Counted from the stretch's first letter, positions 10,840 to 23,420 are shown. The stretch is DNA of 64,000 nt from Lumnitzera littorea (GCA_024138015.1 JAMXBB010000008.1:4792107-4856106); one strand, 5' to 3'. The notes: generated from the sequence alone by a model not told the origin. A program made the numbers and translations.

Positions 10840-13800
10840 TGTCACGCCCCGAACAAAAAGAGTCATAACAGTCCCGCCGTGTAAACTAATCTAAGATAGA
10901 AGCTGACCTCACAGCTGCTATCGTAGACGCAGTTTACACAAGGCGCACAACTCAACCAGCTTGAAACGTCTGTTCTGACATCTGTTAATATCCAAACCTG
11001 TGGTAGAGCTTTAACAAAATACTTGTTCTATACAATCTGTAGTTTAGTACTACAACAGTAATTATACAACATTTCACGTCCAAGGGTAAGGATTACAATC
11101 AGAGTCTTTTAAAAACCACAGGTTATACGATTTATATACAATAAGTTAGAAAACTAGTGGGCTCCCAGGGAATTCCCATTTAGTTTTCTTCAAAACTTAA
11201 AGACAAAGCAAAAGCTCAGGTTCAGTTAAATTCCCCGTTCCTCACTTTCCCACACAGCAGCACACTAACCTGAGAACGTTGGTACCGGAACATCTTTTAT
11301 CTTCACTCAGTACCTGCAAAAGAGTCTGTAGGGGTGTGAGCACAACTAGCTCAGTAAGTGGGGCGGAGTCAGAAGAGTACTATACAATCACAAATAAGGT
11401 TAATAATTATGATGAAATGTAATGCAATCACTCAAATGAAAACATCGCACAGTGTTAACCGGTCCACTGTGAGGTTAGAGAAATTTCATCCGCTCCAACC
11501 CGGATTGAGGAGTTTCATCGCGACTAAAGTTAAACCAAACCCGGGCTTGTGCAATGGAGAACACCCCCCTCCCAAGACCGCCTTCGAACCACGGCCCCCA
11601 ACCTTGCCGCGACCTCCTCGCCTATCACTTAGTTCGACTAAGGATGGGGAAAGGACCATTTCAGCTATCCTCATCGAAGGAAGTCGGTGTTTGGCTTAAC
11701 ACTCTTAATCGTTTCCCCTAACGGGTGATTATGCGTGACCAATTACACTTTAGTCGAATAATCATTAGAAATAATCAAGGGTGACCAATAAGTTCATACA
11801 ATACAGAATCCATGCAAATATGCAGAACAGCACACCAAGGAGTTGAACTCCTGTCACATCAGAGTATCATTCACATACATAGCATACGCATAATCATCTA
11901 GCTACAAACACAACCAGAAGTACTCTTGGGTCTCCGGATACTTTTAAAATCGTACCCAAACAGCGGCGAAGCTACCATCCCAACTTACTTGTTCAGACGT
12001 TCGTTATTTCTGACTTGAATTGTCAGCCGTCTTTGGAAGGTCCTAATTACACAAAAGGTCTAAATTTAGTTTTCGTAATAATTACGAAAACATTAGGGTC
12101 TAATCTAAAACATATATATATATATATATATATATATTATTTCCATAATATACAGTCATGTTATTAAATTATTAATTATTAACATTGTACATCATATTTA
12201 CTATTATGTATTATATATCGTTTTGATCGTATCGAAACGTACCTTTTATTTATTAATCCACGTTTTGATTCCGGTAGAGTTACCGAAATGTGTATATTCT
12301 TGAATATGTTATAGATATAAGCTAGTTTGCTTAAGGTTATCCGATTTCAACAAAACTAGTGTCATTGAGTTCGTATAGACTTAACGACACATCTTATAAG
12401 TCCTGTTCCTAGAGATGGATTTTAACGGGTAGTTTGAATTTTTAATACAATTATACATAATTATATAAAAATGACCGTATTATGCGAAATTTACAGTTTT
12501 AAATTATATTTTATCCAATTTGTCCTTATATTGTAATAATATAAGTATTATTCAATTTTAATACACTTAAAGTACATCCCGATCAGAAAATATTAATAAT
12601 TGTAATAAAATCTCTATTTAACCCAATTCGACTAGCAATCCTATATATAGGTTTTATTTAAGTATTTTACTCATTTTAGTCTATTAATATTACAAATACA
12701 CCCCGACTTGTAATTTAAGCTATTTTACTTAATAAATTCGTAGTAAATAGTTTGGATTACCTAATAATTCCCCGAAAATTTCTATGGACTTCTAAAAATA
12801 TAGGGAATTCAATTATCACTCGGTTTCAAGTTTTCGACCTATTGCCTATATTTTCGTATTGACGATTTTACCCCTAAATTTGATAAATTATCCAATTATA
12901 ATTCTTTTAGTATCCAATTAATTCCAATCTGACTCAATACCATTATTATTTATTATAGATCAGTACATATCTATTTCATCAATTAATTTCATAATTTCCT
13001 ATTAAATTCATAATTTCAGCCTATTTTCGAACCAATTTCAGGCCTAAAAATTCAATAAATATTAAAATTATTCAAATAAAAATTTGGGCTACGTAGCAAT
13101 TACCCATATATCATACACATCCTACACAAAAATTTTCAGCTAGAAACAACATCATATAGTATATTTATTTCACTAATATATATTCGGATGAATTATAGAT
13201 TTCTTAATAAAGTATATTAAATATTACGAATTTTTCAAAAATAAAAATATCACATGAAAGCATGTCTAAAATAACCTAAGTGTAATTTTTTTCATAATTT
13301 TCTGGGCGGATTTACTATTTTTTAGAAATTATTGAAAAACAGGGCAAAAATTTGACCTTGGTGTTCTTGGGTGCTCTGGTGGCCGGCGGCGGCTGGGTGG
13401 TTGTCGGAACGCCTAGACGCTGGGGGTACTCCTTGGTGGTGGAGTGGTGTAACAGCAGATTAAAGGGAACCTTAGGAACTAGCCTTGCTCGGTAATTGTT
13501 CTGTTTTTCTCTTCTTCTTTTTTTTATTTTCTACGATTTTTTCTTGATTTTTCTTTCTGTTGTTTTTGGTTCCAAACTATCAAATATTGTTATTCTGCTG
13601 CTAGGAAAATTTTTATACACTTCTTTCACCGCCTAAGGATTTTTTTTTTATTTTTTCCTTTTGTTTTTCCCTATTTAACTAAGCATGTAGTGTCCTAAAA
13701 CTATTGATTTACTTTTGAATCAGCAATCCTTCTCCTTCTGCAGCAGCCACGTGGATTTACAGCAAGCTCCATTGTATTTAGGATAAGTATTGTTAATTAT

Positions 13801-14356
13801 TTAATTAAATATGTATAGTATATGTTAGGATTTGATTATTTAATTAGTATATAAGTATATTCCCTATATAAATAACATGTGAGATATATAACTTTACTCA
13901 TATAATTAAGTTTCTAGCATATCTTTTATTTTTAGGGTACATTCTAAGGTTAACTTTATGAATTCAACACAATATATATATAATTACTAAATTTAAAGTT
14001 AATTTACAAGTATAATTATTATTTGTACCAGGTATACTAAAAAATTACGTGTATTTTTTTTATAGTAAATTATACTACATTATCTCATTTTATAGCTCAA
14101 TTAACTTATCTCTAAGTTCTCGTTGTAATCTAAGTTCAATTTTAGGAGTTCTGAACATTTTAGGGCTTTAGTAAATACTCCAATTTCTAAGGGCAAAATT
14201 GGGATTTCGGATCATTATTAATAAAATCTAACTTCACTATAATATCTCGACTAACTTTTTCATTCTAGTTGCAAAGTTTGGGCTCAATTGGATAAGTTAC
14301 CCTAAAAGCCCTAAATCTGAGCTCGGTTATCTTAAGCTCAATTTTGGAAGCTTACA
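10840..14356 (-). repeat. Solo-LTR family copy D (3.5 kb, TSD ATACT)
   Basis: On the plus strand it starts TGTCACGCCCCGAAC and ends GGAAGCTTACA, flanked by a perfect 5-bp duplication ATACT (10835-10839 and 14357-14361). Read on the minus strand it has the family layout: donor-like AAGTAAGT (GT at 11988-11987), acceptor TTTTGCAG (AG at 11315-11314), and ATG at 11293 followed after 24 nt by GTTAGT. It has a GGTGG-rich run near 13370-13440, but the TATA box seen in other copies is degraded. It also carries a (TA)n run at 12112-12138. It is longer than its relatives, mainly in the 13.7-14.3 kb part. No internal region or second LTR is present. Confidence 0.88.
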
Positions 14357-16089
14357 ATACTGACTTGGTGACAACCTAGATATCTCCACCAATGGTTCGA
14401 CAAGTTAGACCATTAGCTCCTTAGAGATGTTTCCAAGCTTATTATGTCGACCTCCGACTTATCTATCGAGTCATCGACCTTCCCAGCATTCAAGCTATTC
14501 GAGAAACAAAGCATAAACAAGTCAGCACCTAACTTGACCTTAGCCCACTTGGACTTCGACTTAGCTAAGCCATTGCTAAGCTACCCTAATGCTTAACTTT
14601 AGCCTAATATCCATGCTAGCGACTCATTAACAAGTGTAAAGCTAGCTATGTTTTGACATACATACGCGTATGAATGTTGCTAGACATTCCTTTTGTGCAC
14701 ATTACAGATTTACCCCTTTTATGTACATTTTTTTCTAGTATTTTCCCCCTTTTAAACAATTTCCCCTTTTGGTAATTAGTTAACCTATGTAATTTACCCT
14801 AGAAAAGTTGGGTGTAAATACCTACTTATAATGTAGCCTCATCATCTTCATTAAGTAATTAGAACATTTGATTTCTCTCATCTATAATTCAGTTCTTGTC
14901 CATTGTAAGTTCAAATTTTACATACCTTACTCTTATTCATACCCTTAAACAAGGTTTGGTGACGAATACCCTGATTAGTCATAGTTGTACGTCATATCAG
15001 CTAGGTTAACCAGTTCACTAACGTTCTATGGTGCATAATATCCATAAGGCATATGGTTGCTTATTTATAATTTATTTCCATTACCATTTCGAGCCATATT
15101 TGGTTTTGACCCATCTCCTAATATCAACCACCCCTGTCTGCCCTTAGCAGGGTGTGTCAGGCATGCACTTCACTTATGTTCCTCTAAAGTGCTATCCTTG
15201 TCCATATCTTGTAAGACAATACTCGTCCTATCATCAATGTTTTAGGCGTAAGCTATAAGTCCTTCAATCACGTATTTTTCTTCTTCGCTTGCCATACTAC
15301 TCATCACTCAATTTAGTAAGTCTTGTAAGCCTCTATGATGTGCCTACGAGATGTAAATTCACTGGGCCTTACTAAGAAGTTGGTTAGGTCCTTTAAAATA
15401 TTAAATAAAATAAATAATGAAGTAATTCCAATAGCTAATTGTGAGTAACCACTGTGGATATGACTTGCCATGATGACTCAATATGATAGAATCCTAGCCT
15501 GATATTGCCTACAAGCTAACACTAAGGTCCACTCTCCACACACCCTCATTACTATTAAGGAATGATAAGAGTGTAAGTACTTAAGGCTTACTTATAAGTA
15601 AGAAGGAGAAGTATATTTAGTTTATTAAAAAATGAAAGATGATACAGTTTACAAAGAAGAGAATATTTACAATAAGTTTCTTTAGTAAAATGAAAAAGAG
15701 GTAGAATTACAAAAGTGGTAATGTTGTAAAACCATTCTAAGATAAGGCAAAAGAGACAAATATGACAATAGAAAAAAAGAATAATAGTATAATTATTACC
15801 AAAAGCGAAAAACATAAGGCACGTGCGATAAATTCATTCACTTCATACTTTGCGTGGGATTTTTATGGAGAGGAAGCAAGGGCTCTTCATTGGCTGAGTT
15901 GGAGTAGATTAAGAAAAGGTAAGTCATCAATAGGGTCATCTTAGAGCAAGGGGGGAACAACTACTATAGCCTAACTAGAGCCTAGGATGGGTTGCTAGTA
16001 GTACTTATCAAGTTGTTGAAGAGGTTAGTGAAAGGTTTAGGGTAGTACTTATCGAGTCCAGGATGGGTTGCTAGTAGTTAGACCTTATC
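14357..16089. other. Non-coding, probable retroelement debris
   Basis: No gene is supported. The composition is less AT-rich than the spacers, with short clustered phrases (GACTTAG, AGCTAAGC, CCCCTTTT). The sequence leads into the gypsy fragment below, so part of it may be the 3' end of that element, but I cannot recognise an LTR boundary. Confidence 0.35.
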
Positions 16090-17432
16090 ATTGCCCTTGG
16101 GTTGTTAAAGATTTGTCCTTAAATCTTGCTAAAGAGATTCTACTTCCTCACTTGCGTATGGAGATAAATTTGATACATTAAATGTGGCGATACATTATAA
16201 TAATCCAGGAGCTCTATCTTATAAGCATTGTCATTCTTTCATTGAAGTACTTTAAAAAATCCCTACACTAGTAGAGCTAGTTTTTGTGCTTGTGTTGTAG
16301 GGAATCTTTTCTTCTTGAGATGTTTCCACACCAAATCACCTAGTTGAAAGACCATAAACTTCCTACCTCAGCTACCCTTCTCTAGATGCTTACTCACTTG
16401 CTTTATAAGATGTTTAAAGACTATTTGAAAATTTTTAATCTACATCACCTTATCGACCCCTCTTAAACTCTCTTACTTTATTGTAGGTATAGGAAGCATA
16501 TCCATAGATATGGCCAAATTATACTCATATACTATTTTAAAAGGAGTTTTCCCATTGCAATTGTATACCGAGTGATTATAGGCAAACTTTAGTATTGGCA
16601 AACATAAGTTCCAATCCTTCAGATTTTGCCCTATTATAGCCTTTAATAAATCTCCCAATGTTCTATTGACTACTTTCATTTGCCCATCAATTTGAGGATG
16701 ACAGACAATACTTAAGAGCAATTTGGTACCTAGACGCTTCCATAAAGTCTACAAAAAATAACTAAGGAATTTTATGTTTCTATCTAAAACAATCCTTTTA
16801 AGCACTCCATGAAACTTTACTATCTCTTATACAAACAAGTTAGCAATAAATAATGCATCTTTCATCTTATGGCATTAAGCGAAATATGACATCTTACTAA
16901 AATGATCCACTACAACCATAATTGAATCTTTATTCTAAGTAGTTTTAGGTAAACCATGTCCATTGACAAATCTTGTCATGGTTGAGATGGAATTAGTAAA
17001 GGCATGTATAACCCATAGGTCTCCTTCCTACTCTTAATCCTTTTGTAAACTCTACATCTTTCCACTATATGATGTCCGTCTCTCTTCATCTCTGGCTAGT
17101 AAAAATGCTCTCTAAATATCTCCTTAGTTACTTTCTCTCCTAAGTGTCCCATTAAGCCCTTTGCATGAGCTTCCTTGACCATTGATTCTCAAAAAGAGAT
17201 CCTTTAAGAATACACAATTTATTTAATCTGAAATAGGAACCCATCATCCATAAAATAACCATGACAAATGACTCTACAAGAACATCAATTCATAATTAGG
17301 GAAAAATAAGGATAATTCAAATATTGTTCAGTGATTAATCAAAATCCTAGTAGCTTACTTTGCAAGGTAGATATTAGAGCGTACTTGCATAAGATAACAT
17401 TTGCAACAATGTTTGTATTACCTCTCTTATAA
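16090..17432 (-). pseudogene. Ty3/gypsy RNase H end to integrase, degenerate
   Basis: Read on the minus strand with frameshifts and stops, this gives the order of a plant gypsy pol 3' part. About 17430-17215 is the RNase H to integrase linker. About 17185-17060 is the integrase zinc-binding region (AHAKGLMGHLGEKVT, then MKRDGHHIVERCRVYKR). About 16960-16480 is the catalytic core (MVVVDHFSKM, then HPQIDGQMKVVNRTL and FAYNHSVYNCNGKTPF). About 16440-16180 is the C-terminal region (GDLVWKHLKKKRFP, NDNAYKIELL, YNVSP). The second Cys of the zinc finger is Tyr, and the expected catalytic Glu after HPQ-DGQ is Lys. With several stops, the copy is dead. There is no RT upstream; it abuts a laccase fragment at about 17435. 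The lineage looks chromovirus-like, but a chromodomain is not visible. Confidence 0.8.
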
Positions 17433-17435
17433 TAG

Positions 17436-18165
17436 ATGATTTAGCAGAAACTTTCCATAATTCGACTCATGCCTACAACAAAGAAGCTATAGCTATGGAG
17501 ATGCATAGGATGATTTTTGGCTGCTTTGACATTTGTCCTACAAAACATTACCTCAACCGATTCATTGTAATCTAACATCTTCACCCTTGAGTTTGCAAGT
17601 GCATAAAGTATATTGTTCCCTACATCTTTGTGAAGTTGAACCAATATGGAGGAATCCATGGAAAGTTTGGTGTACAAACATCATTGAAATTCCTATAGAT
17701 AAGATGTTAATTTGAGGATAATTGATAAATAAATTCACTTGTAAAGTGATAATTGCAAATATAACTTAAAACTGCTTGTCAAGTATTATTACTTTCCTCT
17801 AAATTTTAAAAACATGCATTTATCCCTAAATCATCAATAAAGTTCAAAATCATCATTAATAAGATTTAGGGATTTAGTGACGGTTTATAGGCTTTGCCGT
17901 ATTTTTTAAAAAGTTATATTGGGATTTATCATCAATAAAGCTCAAAATCATCATAAATAAGATTTTGGGATTTATTGACGGTTTATAGGCTTTGCCATAT
18001 TTTTTCAAAAGTTATATTGGGATTTATATCACATGCTTAGAGAGTTCAAGGGCTCTATAAATAACAGTTTTGAGCATATTTGCAATTTGCATTGAAGATT
18101 AAGTCCTTGGTGGGAACTGTACTAGTAATAATATGCTTACAATCTATTAATATAGTTGTGTCCTG
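17436..18165 (-). pseudogene. Laccase gene fragment (exon 5 end, intron, part of exon 6)
   Basis: The minus strand gives residues matching the complete laccase at 36427-41049: FPWIPPYWFNF, then RVKMLDYNESVEVMF and NHPMHLHSYSFFVVGM, corresponding to that gene's exon 6 and one copper-binding motif (HPMHLHG here HPMHLHS). A frameshift and a stop lie after the WFNF stretch. The match continues at DNA level into the neighbouring intron, including its MITE sequence and the TATGCTTACAATCTATTAATA end of exon 5 near 18130. So this is a DNA-level duplicate, not a processed copy. The intron part holds a tandem duplication of about 95 bp (see separate entry). Sequence after GM at about 17460 is unrelated, marking the break against the gypsy fragment. 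Confidence 0.85.
17836..18027. repeat. Tandem duplication inside laccase-fragment intron
   Basis: Two units of about 95 bp, each running CATCAATAAAG-TCAAAATCATCA...GATTTA(G/T)TGACGGTTTATAGGC...AAAGTTATATTGGGATTTAT. Each contains one arm of the MITE found once, with both arms, in the intron of the intact laccase. Confidence 0.8.
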
Positions 18166-18352
18166 AAAAATCATGTGGATCCTTATAACTTTTTGTCCTA
18201 CATATTACTATGATGAAGGGGGCCAGTGTCCCATATCACCTCCTCAAAAGTTTTATATGATGTTTGCACATTGGTTTGAGCCCATAAATTTATTGGCTAG
18301 CAATTTTGGGAAATTAAGTAGAGTTGTGGGTGCAAACACACCAAATAGATTT

Positions 18353-18750
18353 GTAAACTACTCGAATTTAACTTGAGTTTTACTTAAATCCGATCTAGAG
18401 ACAATGAATTGAGTTTAAGCTCGAGCTAAGGCTATTAAAGTAGTAAATCGAGCTAAGTTTGATTCATATAACACTAATCTTGTCAAGCTTAAGCTTGTAA
18501 GCTTAATTGGGTTTAATATCATTTTTTAATACATTTAAATTTTTTTTAAACATAAATTAATCTAAGGCTGGTTATGGAAATTCTATATAAAGTTTGAACT
18601 CAATTAAATTACTTGAGTCGAACTCTAACTTGTCAAATATAAATTCAAGTTGAGCTCGAGCTCAAAATTTAGAGTTTAGTTAAACTTAAGCTAAGCTAGA
18701 GCTTGAGCATTTTGAGCCGACCTCAAGCTCGAACTCAATATGGTATCGAT
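18353..18750. mobile_element. Possible hAT-type MITE with GCTCGAGCT motifs
   Basis: Both ends carry clustered GAGCTCGAG / AAGCTCGA / GAACTCAA motifs in both orientations (about 18405-18520 and 18600-18740) around an AT-rich middle. These are typical subterminal repeats of non-autonomous hAT elements. Termini and target duplication were not resolved. Confidence 0.35.
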
Positions 18751-21365
18751 TTGACTAAAAAAAAAGGAGATAATTTTCTTTTTTATGTACATTATTATTT
18801 ACAAAACATACTCAAATTCCAACAAATTATGATGACATAACATATTATTATTCTATATTCGGGACCTTCGATAACATAATGAATTTCCTAAGGTAAAAAA
18901 GTCTCTTAAATGATATGGTCTCTTTATAATATGTTATATATATATCATGTCTAAATATTAATAATTTTTTTATATATGTAACGTATATAAAATACATGTC
19001 ATTATTTGTCATAAAAACTACCCACTCCACTACCATATATATGAGAATTTTATTAATCATACATCACATCATGTGTATATACATGTAATCAAAAGAATAC
19101 CCAACGAATTTTTTTTCCTCACCAATCCATCATTTATTTTAAACCTATTGTTATTTACTTCATAAACACAATATGATGGGAACCTTTTATTTTTTGCCCA
19201 ACCATGTTATTACTTGAGAATTTTTATGCAGTATATAAAAGGACACAATGAGGAAAGAAAATTGCTTACATAATGTAAAACACTCTTCACAATGAAAATG
19301 GATTTTAAATATGCTAATATTTATTTTAGTACCTTAAGCTTTATCAAGGACAAAAAATGTTTTCTTAAAACCAAAAACAAAGAACTGTAGCATCAAATAA
19401 ACCTGGAACTTTCATGTGAATGTATAATGAGACAGATCGAAACAATAAATGAGAGAGAGAGAGAGAGAGGGGATATAGTGTTGGGAGATAGACAAAGGGA
19501 GGGAATATTTTTAGAAATACAAAGGATAATAATAAATTAGTAATTGTTTGTTTCCAAATAGTAAATGATAATAGGGCATTGATTACATAACAGTTTAATA
19601 GCATTGGCCACATCATGCCATTGTCACTTACTGAAAGAAAGAAGTAATTATTATAGATATAGGTATAGATATAGATGCGGACATAGATATAGTTATCAAT
19701 TAATGGGTATTGTTATATTTGACCGCATGGGATGTAATAATTATTTTACATTATCATTATTACCGGATTGATGTGTATTGTTATAGATTTGGCTATATTA
19801 GTTATTTTAATATATATTATTATGCTTTATTATAGGGAAAAAGGATCTTTTTTAGTGTAGGAATAGAAAATTACTTAAAAATCCTTGAATAACCATTAAG
19901 GGACGGAGGACATTGGGGCACCGGGGGAGAGGATATAGGTGGTAAATATTCTACATACAAATCAACGAATATCATAGAAAAGCACATGGTTTTACTGGGT
20001 GTACAATCAAAAGAGGAGTTTTAGCTTAAGATGATAGATAAGAAAATAAGATATATTATGCTATTTAAGGTCTTGAAATATACTTTAATATGCTATTTGA
20101 TGTCTTAAAATATAGTTTAATATACTACTTAAGAGGTGAACAAATGAATAGAGGGTATTGAATTAATAATGTAAATAAATATAGATATATATTAAGTTCT
20201 TAAAATATCTTTCAAAATGCTATTTAAGGGTGTAGAGATGAATATGGAGTATTTGTTTAATAATATTAATAAAAATAGAATAAATTTAAATCGAATTTGT
20301 TATTTATGAGTGGTGGAAATTAAGCATGAGAGTATTGACTTAAAATTATAAATTAAGGTAATTTTATTGTTATTATTATCGCTGTTGTTGTTATTGTTGT
20401 TATTATTATTAGCATCATCATCCATAAAGATAATATTTTGAATCAAGAACCATAATCATGAGCCATTCATTTTCACGATTTTCTATACATTTTATCCCTT
20501 TTGTAAACCCTTTTTCCGTTTCAAATTTTTTTAAATGTGGAATCATTTTGTCATAAATATTTCTTAATAAATTTTATCTTTGTAATAAAACCCTTTTACA
20601 TTTAATTTGTTCAAATGCATATTTATTTTGTCATGTAAAAATCGTGATAATAATGATTGATTCATAAGATATTATTGCTCATTTCTAGAAACTTAAATTA
20701 CATTTGGTAATAGCCAATAAATCTTAATTCAATTTTAGTGATTTATTGGTCCGAGCATGTGTTGAAATGGAATGTAATGCATATAGTTGGACGTAATATT
20801 ATACATGCTTTATGATATATTTCCTATTGTCATGGTATATATTTATGTATCCATATGTGTATATGATGTGTGGGATTTAATTGATGATTATACATTTACA
20901 AATTCTTCTTATATTTTTAAATTTTGAATTATGAACCAGTAAGTAGAAGAGAGAAAAAGAGAGAGAGATTTGACAAATCATATAAATGTTATAATTTGAT
21001 TGCATAGCAAACATAACCATAATGTGATAATTTATTATGGTTTGATTTTATATATAGAAGTAGCCATTTAATATGAATGTGACCAATGATGCTATATACA
21101 AAATAACCATTTGATATTTATAACCACATAGAAATAACATGAATGACATGCATTAAATGGTACATGATGTAGATGATTTGAAATTCAAATATTATCAAAA
21201 GGATAATTTGGAAAAATAAGAAAAGGTACAAAAAATCCCTACTCTTTGATTGTAAAAATATATATTTTTGGTAGGTTTTCTAAAGGTAATAATCTTAGCT
21301 TAGTGTATATTATTAACTATCCAAAGTTATTCTCAAGTGCCATGAGTTAAAACAATTTTTCAATT
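18751..21365. other. AT-rich intergenic stretch
   Basis: No gene supported on either strand. It contains a (GA)n run near 19450-19468, a GTTATTGTTATTATTATTAGCATCATCAT-type trinucleotide patch near 20360-20425, and duplicated phrases near 20050-20240 (TATGCTATTTAAGG...CTTGAAATATA). I looked here specifically for the missing kinase domain of the LRR gene and saw none of its motifs. Confidence 0.55.
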
Positions 21366-22346
21366 TCATCTTCCTTTCTTGCTTGGTGTTACTCTGATTC
21401 TCTCTGAGCTTGGTATGTGGATTTCCAACTTGTCATGAACTTCCTCCTTCCCTAGAATTCTGTAGTCTGTTTCCCTTTCTCTATTAGAAGAGAAGATAGC
21501 TGAGAGTATGGATCCTACACTAAGTAACCCCAATACTGAGCAGAAAACTGTTTTGGATTCTCTCTGTTTGTGGTGAGGTTCCATGGCAGGAGATTCCTCG
21601 GTGGTAGATCCCTCCGCGGCCGGATCAGGTTGAGAACCCTGGGTTGCTGCTGCTGCAGCATCAGAACAAATCGTACTTAATGGCTTGCCGCACAATCCAT
21701 CGTTTCCTTCAAAAGATTCAGGATTAAACCTCGACAAGACGGCTGGGATTTCACCTTCCAATTTGTTATCCGACAGGTCAAGGGAAACAATGGCATTATC
21801 TTCCCGGATGTCTGGAATTAGTCCTGAAAATCGGTTCCTTTCAAGACGTAGTTCGACGAGATAAGGAAGTTTCCCGATTGATTCCGGAATCTTCCCCGTG
21901 AATTTGTTGTTGGATAGCCAAATTTTCTTTAAAGATTGCATGCTTGCAAAGAAATCCGGTGGTATTTCCCCCGAAAACTGATTCTTGGATAATAACAATG
22001 TCTTGGCAGCAGCACCAAGGCGGCTGAATTCAGGAATTGTGCCATTGAAAGCATTGTTAACGAAACTTATAGTCCTAAGACCCCGTATACGAATCAACGC
22101 ATCGACATCGATTTTCCCAGAAAGGCCTAAGTCAGAGAGATGAAGGCCGGTGATAACACCATTGAAACAAATGACACTAGTCCAACCTCTACAGGGAGGG
22201 GAGCCAGGATACCAAGAGTCTAATTTACCCTGATTGTCATGGAATGATCTTTTGAGTTGGAGAAGGGCTTCTTCATCGGTAATGGACACTGAAATCTTGA
22301 AGAGGATGAGGAGGAAGAGGAAAGGTGAAAGACGAACAGCAGCCAT
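21366..22346 (-). CDS. Pollen-receptor-like LRR protein without kinase domain
   Basis: Single open frame of 326 residues. Residues 1-21 are a signal peptide (MAAVRLSPFLFLLILFKISV). Residues 23-60 form the N-terminal LRR cap (EEALLQLKRSF, then PPCRGWTSVICFNGVITGLHL). About five plant-type LRRs follow to residue 205 (LSGKIDVDAL, FNGTIPEF, FSGEIPPDFF, FTGKIPESIG, LEGEIPAVL), then FEGNDGLCGKPLSTIC, the usual C-terminal cap. A Ser/Glu/Pro linker precedes a membrane segment at about 266-288 (TVFCSVLGLLSVGSILSAIF), leaving about 40 basic cytoplasmic residues ending PSKKGR. This order and wording match pollen receptor-like kinases (PRK family). From general knowledge these are usually above 600 residues with an intracellular kinase; no kinase exon is visible in the 3.9 kb downstream. 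It may be a truncated gene, a receptor-like protein, or exon 1 of a gene whose kinase exon was lost (an AGA/GTAACA donor-like site lies 10 codons before the stop). The intact frame argues that it is, or was recently, expressed. Confidence 0.85.
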   Translation of the reverse strand: MAAVRLSPFLFLLILFKISVSITDEEALLQLKRSFHDNQGKLDSWYPGSPPCRGWTSVICFNGVITGLHLSDLGLSGKIDVDALIRIRGLRTISFVNNAFNGTIPEFSRLGAAAKTLLLSKNQFSGEIPPDFFASMQSLKKIWLSNNKFTGKIPESIGKLPYLVELRLERNRFSGLIPDIREDNAIVSLDLSDNKLEGEIPAVLSRFNPESFEGNDGLCGKPLSTICSDAAAAATQGSQPDPAAEGSTTEESPAMEPHHKQRESKTVFCSVLGLLSVGSILSAIFSSNRERETDYRILGKEEVHDKLEIHIPSSERIRVTPSKKGR

Positions 22347-23420
22347 TGCGGGTTTGAAATGAGCTGCTCTGTTCGGAGAACATGGAATGGTTTTGCTTAA
22401 TTTGGATTATATGCAAAATGTTTGTCATGTTGGTGTGGGAAAGGATAGAAGAAAGTGATGGAGCTGGCAAAGTTCTCCATTTATTCTAAGTATAGGAATT
22501 TAGAGGGTAAAAGGTAATGAAAAAGGAGTTTTCAACAATTGCCAATACAGAGGGAAACAGATGTGAATGAACATGATCCATGATTTCCTAGACCAAGTCA
22601 CAGCTACATAAAACCTTAGCTTGTTGTTTTGGATGTGTCATAGTTTGCTACATTTTAGGATTTGAAGATATATTGAAATAAACGAGAAAAAAAAGAATCA
22701 GAGTTTCCAAAATATAAAAGGATAATGGAAGCGGATCCTATCAATTTGTGTTCCTTCAATTTCTCATAATTTATAAATCAATAGTTTTCAGTTCCTCATC
22801 ATTTACAATTTAATTGTTAAGATTATTTAGAAATTTGAACGATTTTATGATATAATTATAACATTGTATGATTTCTTATAATTTTGAAGCATTTATTATA
22901 CGTAATAGCATTTACTTACTTACTTACAGTAGTAAGTAAGCCTGTCTAATGTAGTGCTGGCCAACAAAACCTATTTCTCTCTAAGTCAAAACACAACGAG
23001 AATGAAAGACAACAATAAATAAAAGGACACATAAGAATTGTAAACTGAATAGCAACACATTTTTATTAATCCGGTAATGTTATAAGACTATAATTGTGTG
23101 TGCATGGGAAATAGCATATACAATAGGTGCCCTTAATCGTAATTAACCAAATTGGTGAGTAAAAGTTTTAATTTAAAAGAGTACTCACATTCTCTTCCAA
23201 CCTCCTCCCTTCCCCCATCTTTTGGGTAGGGGGCGCGTATGCCTATAACGAGCTTTATGGACATTCTTAGGTCTAGTTGTAAGAACCATTAAGATTCTTG
23301 AGTTGGTAATTCTAAAAATGGAAATGTATAAAACTAGTGAAAGTTCTAAGGTATAAGTTACAAAAAGTTCCTCTCCTGTGTTACAATAATGTACATGCTA
23401 TAAAAAGAGACCTTAACATC
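22347..23420. other. LRR gene upstream region and spacer
   Basis: The first 150 bases upstream of the LRR start are presumably its leader; I could not choose a TATA box with confidence. Near 22911-22945 is a short TTACTTACTTACTTACAGTAGTAAGTAAG inverted repeat. The rest shows no gene. The last part (about 23100-23420) is probably the remains of the 3' LTR of the chromovirus below. Confidence 0.4.

Noticed and set aside
11358..11699. 113-codon open frame inside LTR copy D
   Set aside because: Lies in the same GC-rich block of the LTR, is not preserved as a full frame in the other copies, and has low-complexity Pro/Arg-rich sequence.
15057..15245. 62-codon plus-strand frame
   Set aside because: No recognisable domain, and it sits in retroelement debris.
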